Origin: Xenophilus azovorans DSM 13620
Lineage (GTDB): Bacteria; Pseudomonadota; Gammaproteobacteria; Burkholderiales; Burkholderiaceae_C
DNA length: 64,000 bases
Assembly: GCF_000745855.1 (NCBI RefSeq)
Contig: NZ_JQKD01000006.1
Location: forward strand, 124,001 to 188,000
Direction of reading: 5' to 3'
Shown: positions 30,312 through 38,319 of the stretch, piece after piece
Layout: each line of letters opens with the position of its first letter
How positions within the stretch are numbered: the stretch's first letter is position 1
The notes under the pieces: model-generated
What the model was told of the DNA's origin: nothing
Seen by the model: only the letters and a program-made list of their open reading frames with translations
Database searches by the model: none
Made by a program: the position numbers and the translations under genes

Positions 30312-31452
30312 GCCCGCGCGCAGCGGCGACGCCGGCGCGCTGCGCGCCTGGGGCATGGGCGCGGCGGTGGCAGCCGCCCTGCTGGCCGGCTGCGCCAGCG
30401 GCCCCGGCGGACGCATCGGCCGCGACGGCGCCCCCTCCTCCCCGCCGCCGGACCTGGCCAGCGTGCCCGACGCCGAGCCGCGCGTGGAGGCCGTCCGCGC
30501 CAGCGGCGGCACCAGCAAGCCCTACAGCGTGCGCGGGCGCAGCTACGTGCCGATCACCGACGACCGCCCTTTCCGCGAGCGTGGCCTGGCCTCCTGGTAC
30601 GGCACCGGCTTCCACGCCCGCTCCACCGCCAGCGGCGAGCCCTACGACATGTACGCCATGACGGCCGCGCACAAGACGCTGCCGCTGCCCAGCTACGTGC
30701 GCGTGCGCAACCCGGCCAACGGCCGCGAGGCGATCGTGCGGGTGAACGACCGCGGCCCCTTCCACGACGGCCGCATCATCGACCTGAGCTACACCGCCGC
30801 GCTCAAGCTCGACCTGCTGCGCGGCGTGGCGCCGGTGGAGATCGAGCGCCTCACCAACGAGGACATCCGCACCGGCGCCTGGCGGCGCGACGGCGGCACG
30901 CAGTTCGCCTCGGCCGCGGCGGCGCCCTCGCCTGCCCCGGCCGCCGCCGAGCCGGCGCAGGCCGTCGCCGTGCCGCCGGCCTGGGTGGCGCCGGTCGCCG
31001 CCACCCCGACAGACCGCTCGCAGGCGCTGGTGCTCGCCCAGGCGCCGGCGGAGCCTGCCCCGCCCGGCACCGCCAGCGACAGCACCGCGCCGCCGCCGCG
31101 CTTTCGCAGCATGCAGGTGGACGAGCTGCCGCCGATGACGCCGGCGTCCGCCGCCACGCCTCCACCCACTCCGGCCGCGCCGGCCGCCGCACCCGCGCCG
31201 CAGGATGCGGCGGCCACCGCGGGCTTCTGGGTGCAGCTCGGCGCCTTCCGCGAGCGCGACGGCGCCGAGGGCCTGCAGGCGCAGGCCGGCCGCACGCTGC
31301 CGGCGCTGGCACCGCAGTTGCGCGTGTTCAGCGAAAGCGGCACGCACCGGCTGCAGGCCGGGCCCTACCCCAGCCGCGAGGCAGCCGCCGCCGCGCAGGC
31401 GCAGTTGCGCGACGGCCTGCGCCTCGCGCCCATCGTCGTCGAGCGGCGGTAA
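30304..31452 (+). CDS. rlpA: RlpA family septal lytic transglycosylase with SPOR domain
   Basis: A 382-residue lipoprotein. The lipobox LLAGC gives Cys30 from the TTG start at 30304, which overlaps the glnE stop by 8 bp; an ATG at 30355 is the alternative but would leave a signal peptide without a basic start. The double-psi beta-barrel (about 95-190) has ASWYGTGFHARSTASGEPYD and VRVNDRGPFHDGRIIDLS, including the catalytic-type Glu and Asp. A Pro/Ala-rich linker leads to a SPOR domain (about 305-382, GFWVQLGAFRERDGAEG), which binds denuded glycans at the division septum. Confidence 0.93.
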   Translation: MAEPARSGDAGALRAWGMGAAVAAALLAGCASGPGGRIGRDGAPSSPPPDLASVPDAEPRVEAVRASGGTSKPYSVRGRSYVPITDDRPFRERGLASWYGTGFHARSTASGEPYDMYAMTAAHKTLPLPSYVRVRNPANGREAIVRVNDRGPFHDGRIIDLSYTAALKLDLLRGVAPVEIERLTNEDIRTGAWRRDGGTQFASAAAAPSPAPAAAEPAQAVAVPPAWVAPVAATPTDRSQALVLAQAPAEPAPPGTASDSTAPPPRFRSMQVDELPPMTPASAATPPPTPAAPAAAPAPQDAAATAGFWVQLGAFRERDGAEGLQAQAGRTLPALAPQLRVFSESGTHRLQAGPYPSREAAAAAQAQLRDGLRLAPIVVERR

Positions 31453-31463
31453 CCCCCTCCCCG

Positions 31464-32702
31464 CTACGGGAAGCGCTGCGCCGAATAGGGCGTCGGGTCC
31501 ACCAGCGGCGCCTCGCCATCGATCAGCTCGGCCAGCAGCCGCCCGCTGACCGGCCCGAGCGTGAAGCCCTGGTGCGCGTGGCCGAAGTTGAACCACAGGC
31601 CGCGGTGGCGCGGCGCCGGGCCGATCACCGGCTTCATGTCGGCCGTGCAGGGCCGCCCGCCCAGCCAGGGCTGCGGCTCCACCGGTTCGCCCAGGTCGAG
31701 CAGCTCGCGCGCATGCGCCTCGGCGCGGCCGAGCTGCCAGGGCGTGGCCGGCGCGTCGCGACGCGCGAACTCGGCGCCGGTGGTGATGCGCACGCCGCGC
31801 CGCATGGGGGCGATGACCAGGCCGCGCGCCACGTCGTACAGCGGCAGCCGCGGCCCCGGGGTGCCCGCGTGGTGGCGGTGGTAGCCGCGCTTGACGAACA
31901 GCGGCAGGCGGTAGCCCAGCGGGCGCAGCAGCAGGTCGGCCCACGGGCCGAGCGCGACGACGGCGTGTTCGGCATCGAGCGGGCCGTCGTCGGTGCGCAC
32001 CCGCCAGCCGGTGGCGGTGGGCCGCAGGGTCGCCGCATCGCCGCGCACCAGCGTGCCGCCCAGGCGCTGGAAATGCGCCGCGTAGCGCGCCACCAGCTCG
32101 CCCGGGTCGCTCACGCTCCAGGGGTCGAGCCAGTGGACCGCACCGGCCAGGCGGCGGCGCAGCGCGGGCTCGGCGGCGGCCAGCGCGTCGCCGTCCAGCG
32201 CGGCGTGGCGCAGCCCGTGGCTGCGCGCCAGCGCTTCGGCCTCGGCCAGCGCCGCGTCCAGGCCGGCGGCATCGCGGAAGATGTGCAGGTAGCCCTCGCG
32301 GCGGACCAGGTCCTCGGCGCCGGCGGCGGCGATCAGGGGCGCGTGCTCGCTGGTGGCGTGCCCGATCAGGCGCGCATGGGCCTGCGCGATCGCCGGGTAG
32401 TGCGCGGCGCCGGAGTGGCGCCAGTAGCGCGCCAGCCCGCCGGCCACGCGCGGCAGCGCGCGCAGGTGGTAGTTGACGTCCGACCCGCGCTTGAGCGCCA
32501 CGCCCAGCAGCCGGGCGATGCTGCGCGGAAAGGCGTAGGGCTCGACGGCCTCGCGCTGGATGATGCCGGCGTTGCCGTAGGAGGTCTCGCGCCCGGGCTC
32601 GCGGCGGTCGACCAGCGCCACCGTGTGGCCGCGCATCGCCAGATGCAGCGCGGTGCAGGTGCCGACCATGCCGGCGCCGAGGACGATAACGGGGGAGGTC
32701 AT
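31464..32702 (-). CDS. FAD-dependent amino acid oxidase/dehydrogenase (DadA-like)
   Basis: A 412-residue DAO-family flavoprotein. The FAD-binding GAGMVG (residues 9-14) is followed by ETSYGNAGIIQ, similar to the DadA signature, and a C-terminal GLWFNFGHAHQGFTLGPVSG. Enzymes of this type oxidatively deaminate D-amino acids or related amines. Of two possible ATGs I chose 32702: AGGAG lies 7 nt upstream of it, and it overlaps the LysR stop in ATGA. The gene is therefore translationally coupled to the LysR gene, an unusual same-strand arrangement that suggests co-regulation. Substrate uncertain. Confidence 0.9.
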   Translation of the reverse strand: MTSPVIVLGAGMVGTCTALHLAMRGHTVALVDRREPGRETSYGNAGIIQREAVEPYAFPRSIARLLGVALKRGSDVNYHLRALPRVAGGLARYWRHSGAAHYPAIAQAHARLIGHATSEHAPLIAAAGAEDLVRREGYLHIFRDAAGLDAALAEAEALARSHGLRHAALDGDALAAAEPALRRRLAGAVHWLDPWSVSDPGELVARYAAHFQRLGGTLVRGDAATLRPTATGWRVRTDDGPLDAEHAVVALGPWADLLLRPLGYRLPLFVKRGYHRHHAGTPGPRLPLYDVARGLVIAPMRRGVRITTGAEFARRDAPATPWQLGRAEAHARELLDLGEPVEPQPWLGGRPCTADMKPVIGPAPRHRGLWFNFGHAHQGFTLGPVSGRLLAELIDGEAPLVDPTPYSAQRFP

Positions 32703-33652
32703 GGCCATGCTCCTTTGCGCCCGGTGCGCGCGGGCCGTTGCGGCGGCGCCTCGCGCAGGCGCGGCTGCATGAAGTCGATGAACGCGCGCAGCTTGCGCGG
32801 CATCTGCGCGCGGCTGGTGTGGTAGAGGTAGAAGCCGGGGAAGCTGGCCCACCAGCGCTCCAGCACGGGCACCAGCGTACCGGCTTCGAAGTCGGCCCGC
32901 ACCTCGCCCTCGAAGGCGCAGCCGATGCCGGCGCCGGCGCGCACGGCGGCGACCAGCACGCCGTTGTCGTTGGCCACCAGCGGCCCCTGCACCGCCACCT
33001 CGAACACGCGGCCGGCCTGCGCGAACTCCCAGCGGTACAGGCCGCCCGCCGTGAGGCGGATGTTGACGCAGGCGTGGTCCTTCAGCTCCTGCGGCGTGCG
33101 CGGCGGGCGCCGGCCCTGCAGGTAGCGCGGCGCGGCGAAGCACACCATCCGCTGCGCGCCGCCCAGCGGCACGGCCACCACGTCCTGCGCCAGGCTCTCG
33201 CCCAGGCGGATGCCGGCGTCGAAGCCGCCGGCCACCAGGTCGAGCAGGCGATTGTCGCAGTGCAGGTCGAGCGTGATGCCGGGGTACGCGGCGGCGAAGT
33301 CGGCCAGGTGCGGCAGCAGCAGCACGCGCGCCGCCACGCCGGAGAGGTTCAGCCGCAGCACGCCGGCCGGCGCGGCGCGCCGCTCGTCCAGCCCCTCCAC
33401 CGCCTGCGCCAGTTGCGCCAGGCCGGGCGCGGCGGCGTCGAGGAACTGGCGGCCGAGTTCGGTGAGGCCGACGCGGCGCGTGCTGCGGTCCAGCAGGCGC
33501 ACGCCCAGGCGCGCTTCCAGCGTGCGCACAGTCTGCGAGAGCGCCGAGGGCGACACGCCCATCTGCGCCGCCGCGCGGGTGAAGCTGGCGTGCCGCGCCA
33601 CCTGCGCGAAGGCGGCGATGGCGGGCAGCAGCTCGGGCGACATGCGATCCAT
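32699..33652 (-). CDS. LysR family transcriptional regulator
   Basis: A 317-residue regulator with the N-terminal HTH (FAQVARHASFTRAAAQMGVS, then SALSQTVRTLEARLGVRLLD) and an effector domain of the CrgA/DsdC-like subgroup (GFDAGIRLGESLAQDVVAVPLG). Start choice between 33652 and 33643 is uncertain. It overlaps the DadA-like gene by 4 bp at its 3' end and is divergent from an aldo/keto reductase gene 109 bp away, which is a common LysR-AKR pairing; it may control both. Confidence 0.93.
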   Translation of the reverse strand: MDRMSPELLPAIAAFAQVARHASFTRAAAQMGVSPSALSQTVRTLEARLGVRLLDRSTRRVGLTELGRQFLDAAAPGLAQLAQAVEGLDERRAAPAGVLRLNLSGVAARVLLLPHLADFAAAYPGITLDLHCDNRLLDLVAGGFDAGIRLGESLAQDVVAVPLGGAQRMVCFAAPRYLQGRRPPRTPQELKDHACVNIRLTAGGLYRWEFAQAGRVFEVAVQGPLVANDNGVLVAAVRAGAGIGCAFEGEVRADFEAGTLVPVLERWWASFPGFYLYHTSRAQMPRKLRAFIDFMQPRLREAPPQRPARTGRKGAWP

Positions 33653-33761
33653 TATGAAGCGGCACTTCAAGACGCATGCGGCTCAACCGGCTTTTTCCCG
33701 ATGAATCGGCGGTCTACCTTCGGGCCCGTCGACTTCTTCTTTTTCCCGAAAGGACCGCACC
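33653..33761. promoter_or_regulatory. Divergent control region, LysR / aldo-keto reductase
   Basis: A 109-bp spacer with a repeated CTTTTTCCCGA motif (about 33692 and 33741) and an intervening candidate -10 TACCTT. It probably holds the LysR operator and both promoters. GAAAGGA at 33748-33754 serves as ribosome binding site for the reductase. Confidence 0.4.
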
Positions 33762-34829
33762 ATGGAACTGACCGACTACCTGACGCTGGGCGCGAGCGGC
33801 CTGCGCGTGAGCCCGCTGGCGCTGGGCACGATGACCTTCGGCACCGACTGGGGCTGGGGCGCCGACGAGGGCGAGGCGCGCAGCATCTTCGACCTGTACG
33901 TCGAGCGCGGCGGCAACTTCGTCGACACCGCCAACTTCTACACCGGCGGCAGCAGCGAGGCGCTGCTGGGCCGCTTCGCCGCCGGCCGGCGCGACCGGCT
34001 GGTGCTGGCGACCAAGTACTCGCTGAACCTGCACCCGGGCGACCCCAACGGCGGCGGCAACCACCGCAAGAGCCTGGTGCGCGCGGTCGAGGAAAGCCTG
34101 AAGCGCCTGGGCACCGACTACATCGACCTGCTGTACCTGCACATCTGGGACGGCACCACGCCGGTGGAGGAGGTGATGCGCGGCTTCGACGACCTGGTGC
34201 GCCAGGGCAAGCTGCTGTACGCCGGCATCTCCGACACGCCGGCCTGGCAGGTGGCGCGCATGCAGACGCTGGCCGCGCTGCGCGGCTGGACGCCGCTGGT
34301 GGCGCTGCAGGTCGAGTACAGCCTGGTGCAGCGCACGGTCGAGCGCGACTTGGTGCCGATGGCCGAGGCGCTGGGCCTGGGCGTGACGGCGTGGTCGCCG
34401 CTGGGCATGGGCGTGCTGGCCGGCAAGTACGACCGCGCCGCGCTGGCGCAGGGCGATGCGCAGTCGCTCACCGTGCGCGGCACGCGCCAGCAGGTGGCAC
34501 TGACGCACGACATGCTCAGCGAGCGCAACCTGGACATCGCCGAGACGGTGAAGGCCGTCGCGCAGGCGCTGGGCCGCTCGCCGGCGCAGGTGGCGCTGGC
34601 CTGGCTGCTGCAGCGGCCGGGGCGCGGCGCCATCCCGATCGTGGGCGCGCGCACGCTGGCGCAGTTCGAGGACAACCTGGGCGCGCTGGAACTGCAACTG
34701 GGCGACGAAGAGCTGCGCCGCCTGGATGCCGCGAGCGCCGTGCCGCAGGGCTTCCCGCACGACTTCATCCGGCTGCCGGTGCCGCGCAACAACATCTTCG
34801 GCGGCACGCGGGTTCGCACCGGCGCGTAG
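33762..34829 (+). CDS. Aldo/keto reductase
   Basis: A 355-residue TIM-barrel NADPH-dependent reductase. The catalytic tetrad is D55 and Y60 (FVDTANFYTGG), K85 (VLATKYS) and H127 (LLYLHIWD). The C-terminal cofactor region IPIVGARTLAQFEDNLGA is typical. The family reduces aldehydes and ketones; this member belongs to the YajO/Tas-like group. It is divergent from a LysR gene that probably induces it in response to its substrate. Confidence 0.93.
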   Translation: MELTDYLTLGASGLRVSPLALGTMTFGTDWGWGADEGEARSIFDLYVERGGNFVDTANFYTGGSSEALLGRFAAGRRDRLVLATKYSLNLHPGDPNGGGNHRKSLVRAVEESLKRLGTDYIDLLYLHIWDGTTPVEEVMRGFDDLVRQGKLLYAGISDTPAWQVARMQTLAALRGWTPLVALQVEYSLVQRTVERDLVPMAEALGLGVTAWSPLGMGVLAGKYDRAALAQGDAQSLTVRGTRQQVALTHDMLSERNLDIAETVKAVAQALGRSPAQVALAWLLQRPGRGAIPIVGARTLAQFEDNLGALELQLGDEELRRLDAASAVPQGFPHDFIRLPVPRNNIFGGTRVRTGA

Positions 34830-34844
34830 GGCCCGGCCGATGCC

Positions 34845-36434
34845 TCAGGCCGCGGCGAGCGTGCCGGCCAGGTGCCCGCGCGTGAACGCCTCCTCGAAGA
34901 TCGAGTAGCCCGACCAGTCGGCATGCGCGAACAGGAGGCGGCCGGCCCGGTGCGGCAGGCCGCCGATGCGCGCCAGCAGCCCGGGTGTGGGCATCGCCAT
35001 TGCATGGCCGTAGCGGGTGATCTCGATGCGCGTCGCCAGGCGCGGCAGGTCCGGGTGCGGCACGGCGAGTTCGGCCAGCAGCTCGTCGCGCCAGGCGGTC
35101 CAGGGCGCATCGAGCAGCCGCCGGCGGCCCTCGGCCGCGTCCGCGCCGTCGAAGGCGCTGGGGCCCAGCGGCCGGTACCAGCTCAGGACGGTGGCGCGCG
35201 GCGTCGGGTCCAGCGCCTGGTGGTTGGCGTCCACGTAGCCCAGGCCGCGCGCGCCGTACACCACGTTGTCCCAGCTCGGCGCGGCGCCGGGGCGGTCCTG
35301 CAGCGGCGCGCGCAGGTGCACGTTGGCGACCAGCCAGGGCGCGTGCCGCACCCGGGCCGCGGCCTCGCGCAGGAAGGGCGGCGCACCCTCGACGATGCGC
35401 GCGGCGACGAAGACGGGCAGGGCGACGACGGCCTGCGCGGCCTGCCAGCGCACGAGGCGCTGCGCGCGCGCGTCCCACGCATCGACCTCGACGCCGCCGC
35501 GCACCTCGGCGATGCGCACGGCCACCTGGCCGGCATGCAGCCGCTCGCCCAGCGGCGCGGCCAGGCGGCGGGTGAGCCAGCCGTTGCCTTCGGGCCAGGT
35601 GAGCACGGCGTCGCGCTCGCCGTCGTCGTCCTCGCCCGGCGCGTGGAAGCCGTGGCGGCTGGCGAAGTAGTGGATGCCGGCCCAGGCCGAGACGTGCGCG
35701 ATGCCGGCGCCGTAGTCGTCGCGGCAGCAGTAGTCGAGGTACCAGCGCAGGTGCGGGTCGGACAGGCCCTCGCGGTCCAGCCACGCGGCGAAGGGCAGGG
35801 CGTCGAGTTCGAGCAGCAGGGGCGCCAGCGGCGCGCGCAGCGTCGGGATGGCGAAGTGCGCGGCGCGGCGCAGTGCGTCCACGCGCTGCGCGAAGCGGCG
35901 GTACTGCGCGAGCGTGGCCTCGTCCACGCCGTGCAGAGGCAGCAGGCCGTCCTGCCATTCGCCGCGGAAGAACAGGCGCTCCTGCGGGCTGTGGCACAGG
36001 TGGCGCTCGTCGTATTCCCAGCGGCCGGCCACGCGCCGGCGCAGGCCCAGTTCCTCCAGCAGGTCCTGCACCTCGTGCGCGTCGTCGCCCGGCGTGGGCA
36101 GGTAGTGCGCGCCGAGCGGGCAGGCGAGGCCGCCGACGCGCCCGCCGCGCGCGTTGCCGCCGGCCTCGTCCTCCAGTTCGAGCAGCGCGAAGTCGTCGAC
36201 GCCGGCCAGCCGCAGCGCCCGCGCCGCCGCCAGCCCCGCCACGCCGCCGCCGGCGATGACGACGCGCGTGCGGCGCGTCTCGGCCGGCGCCGCATCGCGC
36301 CAGCGGCCGTCGCGCAGCGCATGGCCGCGCGTGACGTCGATGCCGGTGAAGCCGCCCTCGATGCCGGGCGGCGCGTCGCAGCCGGCCAGCGCGAGGGCGC
36401 CCGCGCCGGCACCGAGGAAGTCGCGGCGGCGCAT
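34845..36434 (-). CDS. Tat-exported FAD-dependent oxidoreductase (amine-oxidase-like)
   Basis: A 529-residue flavoprotein. The N-terminus MRRRDFLGAGAG is a twin-arginine signal followed by the lipobox LAGC (Cys19), so the folded FAD protein should be exported and lipid-anchored. The dinucleotide fold VVIAGGGVAGLAAARALRLA is at about residues 58-77, and the C-terminal half resembles flavin amine oxidases (GRLLFAHADWSGYSIFEEAF). It overlaps the aminopropyltransferase stop by 1 nt (TGATG) and closes the five-gene operon that starts with the SPFH gene. Polyamine oxidation is a reasonable guess from context, not shown. Confidence 0.88.
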   Translation of the reverse strand: MRRRDFLGAGAGALALAGCDAPPGIEGGFTGIDVTRGHALRDGRWRDAAPAETRRTRVVIAGGGVAGLAAARALRLAGVDDFALLELEDEAGGNARGGRVGGLACPLGAHYLPTPGDDAHEVQDLLEELGLRRRVAGRWEYDERHLCHSPQERLFFRGEWQDGLLPLHGVDEATLAQYRRFAQRVDALRRAAHFAIPTLRAPLAPLLLELDALPFAAWLDREGLSDPHLRWYLDYCCRDDYGAGIAHVSAWAGIHYFASRHGFHAPGEDDDGERDAVLTWPEGNGWLTRRLAAPLGERLHAGQVAVRIAEVRGGVEVDAWDARAQRLVRWQAAQAVVALPVFVAARIVEGAPPFLREAAARVRHAPWLVANVHLRAPLQDRPGAAPSWDNVVYGARGLGYVDANHQALDPTPRATVLSWYRPLGPSAFDGADAAEGRRRLLDAPWTAWRDELLAELAVPHPDLPRLATRIEITRYGHAMAMPTPGLLARIGGLPHRAGRLLFAHADWSGYSIFEEAFTRGHLAGTLAAA

Positions 36435-37969
36435 CAGTGCCCCACGACCTTGCCCCACTCCTGCTCGTAGGTCGTCACCAGCACCTGGTTCGACAGGCGG
36501 TTGACCTCGGCCGGCACGCGGTCCATGTCGCGGGGGAAGTCGAACAGCAGCGGCAGCGTCTGCGCCGAGAGGAAGCGCAGGCCCGGCGGCAGGGCCTCGG
36601 GCAGGCGCCAGGGACGGCGGCTGGTGATGACGAAGCCCCATTCGCCGAAGCTGGGCACGTGCGCGTGGTAGGGCGTGGCCGTGAGGCCCACCGACTCCAC
36701 CGTCTGCACCACCGTCCAGAAGCTCCTGCGCGCCACCAGCGGCGAGGTGGTCTGGATCACCGCGTAGCCGCTGGCCGCGAGGCGTTTGTCGAGCAGCGCG
36801 TAGAAGCTGTTGGTGAAGAGCTTGCCGATGGCGAAGTTGGTGGGGTCGGGGAAGTCGACGATCACCACGTCGAAAAGCTCGCCATCTTCCTGCAACCACC
36901 GGAAAGCGTCGGTGTTGACGACCTTCACCTTGGGCGAGGCGAGCGAATGGCCGTTCAGCGCGGCCAGCGTCTCGTGCTCGGTGAACAGCCGCGTCATGTT
37001 CGGGTCCAGCTCGACCAGCGTGACCTGTTCCACCGAGGGGTACTTGAGCACTTCGCGCACCGCCATGCCGTCGCCGCCGCCGAGTACCGCCACCTTCTTC
37101 GGCGCGCCCTGCGCCGCCATCACCGGATGCACCAGCGCCTCGTGGTAGCGGTACTCGTCGCGCTCGGCGAACTGCAGGTTGCCGTTGAGGAACAGCCGGT
37201 GCCCCGCGCCGCCGCGCGTGACGACGATGCGCTGGTAGGGCGAGCTGGCGGCGAAGACGATGCGGTCCTGGTAGAAGCGGTCTTCGGCCAGCGTGGTGAT
37301 GCGCTCGGAGAACACGAAGGCGGTGCCCAGCGCGGCCAGCGTGAGGCCGCAGGCCAGCGCGTGCGCCGGCAGCCGCCGCAGCTCGTGCCGGAACAGCCAC
37401 AGGGCCCACACGCCCACCGCCGCGTTCATCAGCCCGAACAGCAGGCCGGTGCGGATCATGCCCAGCTGCGGCACCAGCACCAGCGGGAAGGCCACCGACA
37501 CCGCCAGCGCGCCGAGGTAGTCGAAGGTGAGCACCTGCGAGACCAGGTCCTTGAGCTGGATGTCGCGCCGCAGGATGCGCATGACCAGCGGGATCTCCAG
37601 CCCCACCAGCATGCCCACCATCATCACCATGCCGTACAGCAGCAGCCGGAAGGCGTCGGGCACGTAGGCGTTGGCGATGAACAGCAGCGCCGGCAGGAAG
37701 CCGCCGGCCAGCGCCACCAGCAGCTCGATGCGCAGGAAGTGCGCCGGCAGCTGCCGCTCGAACCAGCGCGACAGCCACGAGCCCACGCCCATGGCGAACA
37801 GGTAGGTGCCGATGATGGTGCTGAACTGCAGCACCGAGTCGCCCAGCAGGTAGGAGCTGAGCGCCGCCGCCGCCAGCTCGTACACCAGCCCGCAGGCGGC
37901 GACGACGAAGACGCTGGCCAGCAGGGCGACTGCGACGGGGGAGGGGCCGGCGCGGACGGCGGCGGTCAT
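36434..37969 (-). CDS. speE: Membrane-fused polyamine aminopropyltransferase (spermidine synthase-like)
   Basis: A 511-residue protein with about seven membrane helices (residues 12-235) followed by a spermidine-synthase domain (about 255-500). The catalytic domain has HRLFLNGNLQFAERDEYRYH, the cofactor loop VLGGGDG, VELDPNM, and VIVDFPDP with the acidic residues that handle putrescine-type amines. The reaction transfers aminopropyl groups from decarboxylated SAM. No SAM decarboxylase is adjacent. The start at 37969 follows a palindromic repeat in the 101-bp gap after the DUF350 gene. Confidence 0.9.
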   Translation of the reverse strand: MTAAVRAGPSPVAVALLASVFVVAACGLVYELAAAALSSYLLGDSVLQFSTIIGTYLFAMGVGSWLSRWFERQLPAHFLRIELLVALAGGFLPALLFIANAYVPDAFRLLLYGMVMMVGMLVGLEIPLVMRILRRDIQLKDLVSQVLTFDYLGALAVSVAFPLVLVPQLGMIRTGLLFGLMNAAVGVWALWLFRHELRRLPAHALACGLTLAALGTAFVFSERITTLAEDRFYQDRIVFAASSPYQRIVVTRGGAGHRLFLNGNLQFAERDEYRYHEALVHPVMAAQGAPKKVAVLGGGDGMAVREVLKYPSVEQVTLVELDPNMTRLFTEHETLAALNGHSLASPKVKVVNTDAFRWLQEDGELFDVVIVDFPDPTNFAIGKLFTNSFYALLDKRLAASGYAVIQTTSPLVARRSFWTVVQTVESVGLTATPYHAHVPSFGEWGFVITSRRPWRLPEALPPGLRFLSAQTLPLLFDFPRDMDRVPAEVNRLSNQVLVTTYEQEWGKVVGH

Positions 37970-37983
37970 GAAAAGCTCATGCG

Positions 37984-38070
37984 CCCGCCGCCGGGCCGCC
38001 CCAAGGCGGCCGCGCCTCCCCCTCGGGGGTGGCGTTCCATGCCGCGCAGCGGCAGGAAAAGCTGGGGGGC
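37984..38070 (-). repeat. Palindromic repeat, intergenic copy in the SPFH operon
   Basis: This repeat lies between the DUF350 stop and the aminopropyltransferase start, on the minus strand relative to the glnE copies. Shared cores are GCCTTGGGGCGGCCCGGCGG and CCACCCCCGAGGGGGAGG, with a first hairpin TGCCGCTGCGCGGCA. It fills almost the whole 101-bp gap and could affect mRNA stability between the two genes. Confidence 0.85.
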
Positions 38071-38292
38071 TCAATGAATCGCCGCGGCGACGATGATGGA
38101 AATGCCCAGGCACATGGCGGCCACCACCATGCCCAGCGCCTTGTTCTGCTTCTCGACGATCTCGGCCCACAGGTCGACCGGCGTGAGCTTGTCGATGATG
38201 AGGAAGCACACCCAGAACACCACCACGCCGATGACGGCGTACAGCAGCGACCCGAGGATCACCGCCGGCTTGAGCCATTCAAATCCCATCAT
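38071..38292 (-). CDS. DUF350 family small membrane protein
   Basis: A 73-residue protein with two hydrophobic helices (about 10-33, AVILGSLLYAVIGVVVFWVC, and 50-72, ending ISIIVAAAIH) joined by a loop with PVDLWAEIVEKQNKALG. It matches DUF350, which is usually found as one or two copies of this two-helix unit beside aminopropyltransferase, DUF4178 or YjfC-type genes. A ribosome binding site GGAGG lies 5 nt upstream of the first ATG. Molecular function unknown. Confidence 0.9.
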   Translation of the reverse strand: MMGFEWLKPAVILGSLLYAVIGVVVFWVCFLIIDKLTPVDLWAEIVEKQNKALGMVVAAMCLGISIIVAAAIH

Positions 38293-38319
38293 GAGGACCT
38301 CCGGAAAAAGTTGTTGCGC

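Noticed and set aside
22386-30518. A very long open frame on the minus strand that runs through nit1, yhdP reading space and antisense to glnE
   Set aside because: Only the nit1 part (to 23204) has conserved sequence. The rest is Arg/Ala/Gly-rich antisense sequence produced by the high GC content, opposite real yhdP/glnE codons.
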